From: DAOTWC01 sp048499435
Lineage (GTDB): Bacteria; Chloroflexota; Anaerolineae; Aggregatilineales; Phototrophicaceae
Assembly (NCBI GenBank): GCA_048499435.1
Contig: JASNZW010000004.1
Coordinates: forward strand, 62,001 to 126,000
Length of the DNA stretch: 64,000 bases
Reading direction: 5' to 3'
Position 1 is the stretch's first letter. Each line of letters starts with the position of its first letter. Under the pieces are notes generated by a model that saw only the letters and a program-made list of their open reading frames with translations, searched no databases and was not told the origin of the DNA. This document shows, piece by piece, positions 59,457 to 64,000 of this stretch. Position numbers and translations under genes: made by a program.

Positions 59457-60191
59457 ATGCGCAAGTTAATCGTCATGCTCGTGTTGTTAAGTCTGGTGTT
59501 TTTGTTTGTGGTCCCCAGCTTTGCGCTGGGCGCAGGGCCGGTGGCGGGGAATGTCAGCAGCGCGGCCGCGCAGGCGGACGCGCGCTGCCCCGGCTCGCTG
59601 GTTCCGCGCCTGACGGTGGGCGCTACTGGCCACATCGCGCAGCGCTTCAGCAGCCTGCGCACCGCCCCGGCTGGCCCGGCGTTCCGCGTTGTGTACGCGC
59701 CGGCCACGTTCCGCGTGCTGGCTGGCCCGGTGTGCGCCGGGGCTGTGCCGCTTAACTTCTGGCAGATTGACTACGGCGGCGGCCTGGTGGGCTGGGCGGC
59801 TGAAAGCCAGGTCGTGAGCGAGTTCGGCTACAACCAGTACTGGCTGGCGCCGGGGACTCCGGCCACAGCGGTGCCCCCGACGGCTGTGCCGCCGACAACC
59901 GTGCCGCCGACAACCGTGCCCGGCGCGTGCGTTGGCTCGCTGCCGCCGCGCCTGACGGTGGGCCGTCCCGGTTCGATTGCCCAGGCGTACAGCAGCCTGC
60001 GCACCGCCCCGGCTGGCCCGGCGTTCCGCATCGTTTATGCCCCGGCGACCTTCACCGTCGTTAGCGGCCCGGTGTGCACCAACGGCCTGCTGTTCTGGGA
60101 GATTGACTACGGCGGCGGCCTGCGCGGCTGGGCCAACGAGAGCCAGGTTGTCAGCATCTACGGCAATAACCAGTACTGGCTGCGCCCCTGA
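59457..60191 (+). CDS. Secreted protein with two SH3-like repeats
   Basis: A 244-residue protein with a signal peptide (IVMLVLLSLVFLFVVPSFALG). Two near-identical SH3-like repeats lie at about 40-125 and 160-244. Each has a pair of Cys, PRLTVG, SSLRTAPAGPAFR(V/I)VYAPATF, WxIDYGGGLxGWAxESQVVS and NQYWL. A TAVPPTTVPPTTVP linker joins them. The repeats probably bind the wall or a glycan. TTTGGAGGC precedes the ATG at 59457; the longer frame to 59415 lacks a site. Confidence 0.85.
   Translation: MRKLIVMLVLLSLVFLFVVPSFALGAGPVAGNVSSAAAQADARCPGSLVPRLTVGATGHIAQRFSSLRTAPAGPAFRVVYAPATFRVLAGPVCAGAVPLNFWQIDYGGGLVGWAAESQVVSEFGYNQYWLAPGTPATAVPPTAVPPTTVPPTTVPGACVGSLPPRLTVGRPGSIAQAYSSLRTAPAGPAFRIVYAPATFTVVSGPVCTNGLLFWEIDYGGGLRGWANESQVVSIYGNNQYWLRP
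59640..60180 (+). repeat. Intragenic direct repeat encoding the two SH3-like units
   Basis: The stretch AGCAGCCTGCGCACCGCCCC (starting 59650 and 59993) and flanking sequence recur about 343 bases apart, part of a roughly 85-codon internal duplication. The close DNA identity suggests a recent duplication or gene conversion. Confidence 0.75.
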
Positions 60192-60219
60192 GCGCACAGC
60201 GCCAGCGTTAAAGTGAGGT

Positions 60220-60266
60220 AAAAAAAACCGCGCCCCAGCCCCGTCAGAAAGGGGGTTGGGGCGCGG
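60220..60266 (-). terminator. Intrinsic terminator of the M20 peptidase gene
   Basis: CCGCGCCCCAGCCCC (60228-60242) pairs with GGGGGTTGGGGCGCGG (60251-60266). The minus strand then reads eight T (A8 at 60220-60227). Confidence 0.85.
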
Positions 60267-60287
60267 CGGCGTAAGGCTTTATGTCAG

Positions 60288-61439
60288 TCAGCCCGCGAAC
60301 TGCCAGTGGCGCAGCATGGCGGCGATCAGCGTCGCCCGGCGCGGCAGGCTGGCGATCACCACGTGTTCGTGAACCGCGTGCAGGCCCTCGCCCTGCGGGC
60401 CTAAGCCGTCAAGCGTGGGGACGCCCAGGTAAGCGGTGAAGTTGCCGTCCGACGCGCCGCCGCTGCCGTCCTCGCGCACGGTCAGCCCGGCGGCCGCGCC
60501 AATTGCTTTGGCCTGCTCGAAGGCGGCGGCCATCTGCGCGTTGCGCTCCATCGGGCCGCGCGCGTGGTGCTGGTGCACGCTCACCTGCGCGCCGGGCACA
60601 AACGGGTGCAGGGCTGTCACCTGCGCGTTGATGGCGTCGTAGGCCGCCGCGCTGAGCGTGCGCACGTCAATCACCGCCTCGGCGCTGGCCGGGATAACGT
60701 TCGACGCGCTGCCGCCGCTGATCATCGTCGCTGACACCGATGTGCCATTCTTGAGGTCGTTGAAGCTGGTGAGCTTCATGATCTGCTGCGCCAGGTCAAC
60801 GATGGCGTTGATGCCCTGTTCGGGCGCGTTGCCGGCGTGCGAAGCGCGCCCCTCGACGCGCACGGTGTAGGACGCGATGCCCTTGCGCCAGGTTTTCAGC
60901 GCCTCAGCCGGCGTGGCCGGCTCCATCACCAGCACCAGGCCGCACTGGCGCGCGGTTGCTTCGATCAGCGCCTGCGAGTAGATGCTGCCCACTTCCTCAT
61001 CGCTGGTCATCAGCGCCCAGATTGGGCGGTGCGGCAGCTCGCCGCGCTCGCGCAGGCCGCGCAGCGCGGTCAGCATGACGGTGATGCCGCCTTTCATGTC
61101 AATCGCGCCGGGGCCGAACAGCCGCCCGTCGTCGTCAATGCGCACCGGGCGCTCGGCCAGCGTGCCGATCGGCCAGACGGTGTCGATGTGGATGAGGAAC
61201 AGGATCGGCTGGCCGGGCGCGTCTGTGTTCCACTTCGCCAGCAGGAAATCGCCGACGTGTTCCTGCGGAAAGGTGGTCACGGAGTCCGCCCCCAGCGCCT
61301 CGAACTGCTGGCGCATGAAAGCCCCCAGGCGGTCTGTGTCGGCTTTGCTTTGGGTGAAGGATTCAAAGCCGACAAGCGTGGTGAGCAGGTCCACCATCTG
61401 CTGGCGCTGCCCCTGGAAGTAGGTGAGCAAATCTGACAT
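60288..61439 (-). CDS. M20-family metallopeptidase (carboxypeptidase G2-like)
   Basis: A 383-residue protein with the M20 metal and catalytic set: LIHIDTVW (His and Asp), GAIDMKGG (bridging Asp), TSDEEVGS (catalytic Glu and metal Glu) and a late HAVHEHV (His). The dimerisation insert (about 180-295) starts KTWRKGIASYTVRVEGRASHAGNAPEQGINAI, as in CPG2. Likely a Glu- or amino-acid-releasing hydrolase. There is no signal peptide, so it is cytoplasmic. AGAGGAT precedes the ATG at 61439; the frame extension to 61502 enters the lipoprotein gene. Confidence 0.9.
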   Translation of the reverse strand: MSDLLTYFQGQRQQMVDLLTTLVGFESFTQSKADTDRLGAFMRQQFEALGADSVTTFPQEHVGDFLLAKWNTDAPGQPILFLIHIDTVWPIGTLAERPVRIDDDGRLFGPGAIDMKGGITVMLTALRGLRERGELPHRPIWALMTSDEEVGSIYSQALIEATARQCGLVLVMEPATPAEALKTWRKGIASYTVRVEGRASHAGNAPEQGINAIVDLAQQIMKLTSFNDLKNGTSVSATMISGGSASNVIPASAEAVIDVRTLSAAAYDAINAQVTALHPFVPGAQVSVHQHHARGPMERNAQMAAAFEQAKAIGAAAGLTVREDGSGGASDGNFTAYLGVPTLDGLGPQGEGLHAVHEHVVIASLPRRATLIAAMLRHWQFAG

Positions 61440-61489
61440 GAGCAATCCTCTGGCTGCTGCGGGATAAGGGGCAGCCTGCGCGCTGCCGT

Positions 61490-62797
61490 CTAGAACGGAC
61501 ACAGGTCGCTTGCTGTGTAGGTTGGGCTGCGGCTGCCGTAGCGGTTGATTAAGCTGAGCGCCTCAGGCCGCGCCGTGATTATATCCTGAACGGCGGCGCA
61601 CGCGCTATTCAGGTTGTTGCTGACCTGGAAGGCGCGCCAGAAGGCGTCGGCCAGCAGCGCGTAGATGGGGGCGGCGGCGGGGTCAGGAAAGAGGCGGCCC
61701 AATTCCTGGTAGACGGACAGCAGGCGCGCGTCTTCGGTGTAGGCGTAGGCCGTCAGCAGGCGGAACAGCGCGTAGCTTTTGAGCACGGCGTCATCGTCGT
61801 TGTACCAGTTGCGCAGGCTGCTGTCGCTGAGCGCCAGCGCGTACTGCGCGGCGGCCTGGCTGAGTTCCTGGCGCAGCAGGCTGCGGTCGGCCTCGTGGAT
61901 TACCTGGATGCGGAAGCGCGGCGGGTCGAGCTGGGTGATCGAAAGCGCGTAGCCGGCGCCGTCCCAGTCGTAGAGCGTGACGCCGGTGCGCAGCGGGCCG
62001 GTGTCGGCTGTGCCGGTGTCGGTCAGGCGCAGGGCGATTTCCAGGATGCCGTCGCCGTCCACGTCGGCCAGGGTGGGGGGCGTTGGGCTGGTGATTGGGC
62101 TGGCGAGCAGCGAGATAAGGCTGCCGGTGTTCGCGTCCCAGCTCAGAAGCTGCGTGCGGTAAACGCAGCTCTCGCCGCCGGCTTCACACTGTTGGGCGGT
62201 GTAGAGCAGGTCCGGGCGCGCGTCCAGGTTGATGTCGCCGGCGTGGATGATCTGCACGGGGTCGCTGCTGACGGCTTCGTGCAGCACGATGTAGCGCCCG
62301 TTGGCGCAGGCCAGCGCCAGCAGCAGCGTGCCGCCTTCAGGCGTGGGCACGGCGGCCAGCACGGCGGGCACACCCGCGCCGGTCAGGTCGGCGTCGGCGC
62401 GCACAGTAAAGCTCTCCGGCGACAGGCCCCACGCGCTTTGCAGCAGCGCGGGCAGCGTCTGCGGCGCGCCGCCAGCGGACAAAAAGGCGGCGATGCTGTC
62501 GGCGGTCTGGCGCGCGCTGGCCGGCGGCGGGCCGAGCGGCGGGTTGGCCAGCGGCGGGCAGGCGTCGTAATCTGGCGTGACGGTGGGGCGGCGCGCCAGC
62601 GCGACGGCGGTCGCCGGGTTGAGCGGCGCGCCGCTGCCGGCTGCCGCCTCCAGCGTTGGCAGCCATCCGGCGAGCTGCCGGCCTGGCGTGGCGCTGGGGA
62701 ACGGCGCGGCGGCAGGCGCGGCGGTCGGGGCCGGGGCGGCGGCGCAGGCCGCCAGGGACAGGGCCAGCGCGCAGGCGGTAGCGAGTCGGGCTAACAT
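61490..62797 (-). CDS. Lipoprotein with VCBS/FG-GAP-like repeats
   Basis: A 435-residue protein with lipobox LSLAAC (Cys18) and an Ala/Pro-rich spacer. A beta-propeller-like stretch contains DINLDARPDLLYTAQ and DVDGDGILEIALRL, the calcium-binding FG-GAP/VCBS pattern. The C-terminal half (about 270-435) is helical with repeats (YNDDDAVLKSYALFRLLTAYAYTEDARL) resembling TPR. The ATG is 7 bases from a TATACT box at 62810-62805, so its mRNA may be leaderless. No named family is recognised for the combination. Confidence 0.75.
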   Translation of the reverse strand: MLARLATACALALSLAACAAAPAPTAAPAAAPFPSATPGRQLAGWLPTLEAAAGSGAPLNPATAVALARRPTVTPDYDACPPLANPPLGPPPASARQTADSIAAFLSAGGAPQTLPALLQSAWGLSPESFTVRADADLTGAGVPAVLAAVPTPEGGTLLLALACANGRYIVLHEAVSSDPVQIIHAGDINLDARPDLLYTAQQCEAGGESCVYRTQLLSWDANTGSLISLLASPITSPTPPTLADVDGDGILEIALRLTDTGTADTGPLRTGVTLYDWDGAGYALSITQLDPPRFRIQVIHEADRSLLRQELSQAAAQYALALSDSSLRNWYNDDDAVLKSYALFRLLTAYAYTEDARLLSVYQELGRLFPDPAAAPIYALLADAFWRAFQVSNNLNSACAAVQDIITARPEALSLINRYGSRSPTYTASDLCPF

Positions 62798-62804
62798 GTC
62801 GGAA

Positions 62805-62810
62805 AGTATA
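62805..62810 (-). promoter_or_regulatory. -10 box (TATACT) 7 bases before the lipoprotein ATG
   Basis: TATACT on the minus strand; the short distance to the ATG suggests a leaderless transcript. -35 not clear. Confidence 0.45.
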
Positions 62811-62838
62811 CCTGCGCGCGGCGAAATGCGCAGCGCAG

Positions 62839-62884
62839 CCGCACCGCGAGTCCCCCGCTGCGCGGCAGGGAACTCACGGTGCGG
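62839..62884 (-). other. Long hairpin after ccmD
   Basis: CCGCACCG (62839-62846) pairs with CGGTGCGG (62877-62884), with inner GAGT/ACTC pairing. No U-run follows on the minus strand. It may stabilise or loosely terminate the ccm transcript 12 bases after the ccmD stop. Confidence 0.45.
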
Positions 62885-62895
62885 TTCAGTGGACG

Positions 62896-63048
62896 CTACT
62901 GTTCCCGCCGAAGCTGGTCAATCAGGCGCAGGTCCTTTTGCAGGCTGCGGCGGCGCGCGACCAGGCTGGCGACGTAAAAGCCGAGGATGCCGAACGTCAC
63001 GGCCAGGCCGAGGATCAGATAGGCGGTTGTGTCGGGTGTGTCGGGCAT
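62896..63048 (-). CDS. ccmD: CcmD-family heme exporter small protein
   Basis: A 50-residue protein with one membrane helix (YLILGLAVTFGILGFYVASLVA) followed by RRRSLQKDLRLIDQL, the basic-then-helical tail typical of CcmD. CcmD helps release heme-loaded CcmE from CcmABC. It lies 37 bases after ccmC. GGGAG lies about 12 bases before the ATG at 63048; the frame extension to 63120 overlaps ccmC and is rejected. Confidence 0.8.
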   Translation of the reverse strand: MPDTPDTTAYLILGLAVTFGILGFYVASLVARRRSLQKDLRLIDQLRREQ

Positions 63049-63085
63049 GGTCTGAATGCTCCCTTGTCTGCGCGAGTCGGTGTTA

Positions 63086-63859
63086 TCAGCCGGCGATGGT
63101 GTCGGCTTTGAGCGCTTCAACGCGGTCGTGCTCCGTTTGGAGGCGGTAGCGGTGCCACATCAGCGTCACCGGCACGAGCAGGCCCCACACGAGCAGGTTG
63201 ATGCCCAGGGCCGCACCCACGCCCGCCGTCGCCTCCAGCTCGAACGTGCCCTGCGCGTTCTGCGCGCTGGGGCCGATCACCGCCGGGTGAATGGTGTCCG
63301 GGCGGATGCGGATAATCACCAGCGTCATAATCACAGTCACGATGGCGACGATGCCGTAAACTGAGGCGAAGCGCCGGCGCTGCTCCGGGTTTTCGATGCC
63401 GCTGCGCAGCATCAGATAGGCGGCGTAAGTGAGCGTCATGATCGCCGAGGACGTAAGGCGCGGGTCCCAGGTCCACCACGTGTTCCAGATCGGCCGCGCC
63501 CAGATCGCGCCGGTGATGAGGTTAATCAGCGTCAGCGCCAGGCCGACCTCCGCGCCGGCCAGCGCCAGCGCGTCCCAGCGCGCCCGGCGCGTGCGCAGAT
63601 ACTGGACGCCGCCGATCACGGTTACGCTGAGGGCGATGAACGCGCCGAAGAAAGAGGGCATGTGGATGTAGAAGATGCGCTGCACGTTGCCCTGGGTGAT
63701 GTCGGTCCCGGCATAGCCCAGGCCCATATACAGGCCGGCGAGCACGCCCAGCACAGTTACCAGCGTGAGGATGCGCAGCAGCGGCGGCCAGGCGGCGATG
63801 CCTGCGGGTGTGGGGTGCGTCCCGGCGCTGCTGGCCGGAACCTGCGAAGCGGCGCTCAT
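63086..63859 (-). CDS. ccmC: Cytochrome c maturation heme-handling protein CcmC
   Basis: A 257-residue protein with six membrane helices. The tryptophan-rich heme-binding WWTWDPRLTSS segment is present (family WGxxWxWDxRLT; here ARPIWNTWWTWDPRL). Conserved His are in YIHMPSFFGAF and in the C-terminal MWHRYRL region. CcmC loads heme onto CcmE outside the membrane. GGAGG precedes the ATG at 63859. A TATACT box at 63897-63892 (minus) may give it its own promoter inside the ccm cluster. Confidence 0.92.
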   Translation of the reverse strand: MSAASQVPASSAGTHPTPAGIAAWPPLLRILTLVTVLGVLAGLYMGLGYAGTDITQGNVQRIFYIHMPSFFGAFIALSVTVIGGVQYLRTRRARWDALALAGAEVGLALTLINLITGAIWARPIWNTWWTWDPRLTSSAIMTLTYAAYLMLRSGIENPEQRRRFASVYGIVAIVTVIMTLVIIRIRPDTIHPAVIGPSAQNAQGTFELEATAGVGAALGINLLVWGLLVPVTLMWHRYRLQTEHDRVEALKADTIAG

Positions 63860-63891
63860 ATGATGTGTTCCTCCAAAATAGCCGAAAAGTT

Positions 63892-63897
63892 AGTATA
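63892..63897 (-). promoter_or_regulatory. Putative internal -10 (TATACT) before ccmC
   Basis: TATACT on the minus strand, 33 bases before the ccmC ATG and 25 bases after the ccmB stop. No good -35. Confidence 0.35.
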
Positions 63898-63921
63898 GCC
63901 GACGGCAGGCTGCCGGAAAAC

Positions 63922-64000
63922 TCAGTCCTCGATAACGTAGTCGAACAGCAGAAAGCACAGCGTCAGATAGATGAAGTTGACGACGATGAGAATCTGCGGC
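63922..64000 (-). CDS. ccmB: Heme ABC exporter permease CcmB (3' end only)
   Basis: The final 25 codons read PQILIVVNFIYLTLC, FLLFDYVIED, stop TGA at 63924-63922. The last helix followed by FDYVIED matches the C-terminus of CcmB (family LFEYVLEE), and ccmC and ccmD follow. The rest lies beyond the right edge. Confidence 0.75.
   Translation of the reverse strand, partial: PQILIVVNFIYLTLCFLLFDYVIED

Overview
The window is GC-rich, densely packed bacterial chromosome. It carries a tRNA / ribosomal-protein / secE-nusG housekeeping block, T-box control of pheS, lipoproteins with plain lipoboxes, a RodZ-like protein with a long Thr/Pro tail, several Pro/Thr-linked secreted modular proteins and cytochrome c maturation genes. 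Together these suggest a Chloroflexota member, most likely Anaerolineae-like. That assignment rests on gene content and style only and is an inference. There is no rRNA, CRISPR array, insertion sequence or prophage in the window.

Layout. 1-5430 (minus): the end of a BMP-type sugar/nucleoside ABC importer and two overlapping GAF-PAS-cyclase genes. 5523-8768 (plus): three tRNAs, rpmG, tRNA-Trp, secE, nusG, rplK and rplA, closed by a clear terminator. 8786-18029: an orphan degenerate macro-domain protein, a CLC channel, a nucleotide-sugar dehydrogenase, a winged-helix protein, a PlsC-like acyltransferase, a SulP transporter (minus) and MurJ. 18085-30243: xseAB (minus), small proteins, fabI (minus), a D-2-hydroxyacid dehydrogenase, a GT39-like membrane protein, an ArsA/Get3-like ATPase with an ABC1 kinase, rplI and a RodZ-like protein. 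30250-37423: rimO, a possible HExxH membrane protein, a three-gene ABC-2 exporter (minus) and an HNH nuclease (minus). 37928-46422: two small minus-strand genes with structured RNA between them, then a T-box leader and pheS. pheS is separated from pheT by a small membrane protein, a YeiH-family transporter and a low-GC DUF262/HNH gene. 46443-60191: a lipoprotein hydrolase-like protein, a methyltransferase, four consecutive extracellular clan GH-A-like barrel proteins, a CopD-like protein, a second GT39-like protein, RNase Z and an SH3-repeat secreted protein. 60288-64000 (minus): an M20 peptidase, a VCBS-like lipoprotein, ccmD, ccmC and the end of ccmB.

The observation I rate highest is the cyclase pair at 1904-5430. 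One chain keeps both metal-binding aspartates but has lost the transition-state Asn/Arg. The other has lost both aspartates but keeps Thr/Asn/Arg. The genes overlap by one base, so they look like a split-site heterodimer comparable in logic to the C1/C2 halves of animal membrane adenylyl cyclases. Other points of interest are the degenerate DarG-like macro domain, a leaderless 9-codon reading frame whose stop overlaps the CLC start, the pheS/pheT split by a foreign-looking gene, the tandem glycosidase array containing a GH18-like barrel without its catalytic Glu, and an unassigned structured RNA ending in an intrinsic terminator at 38206-38311.
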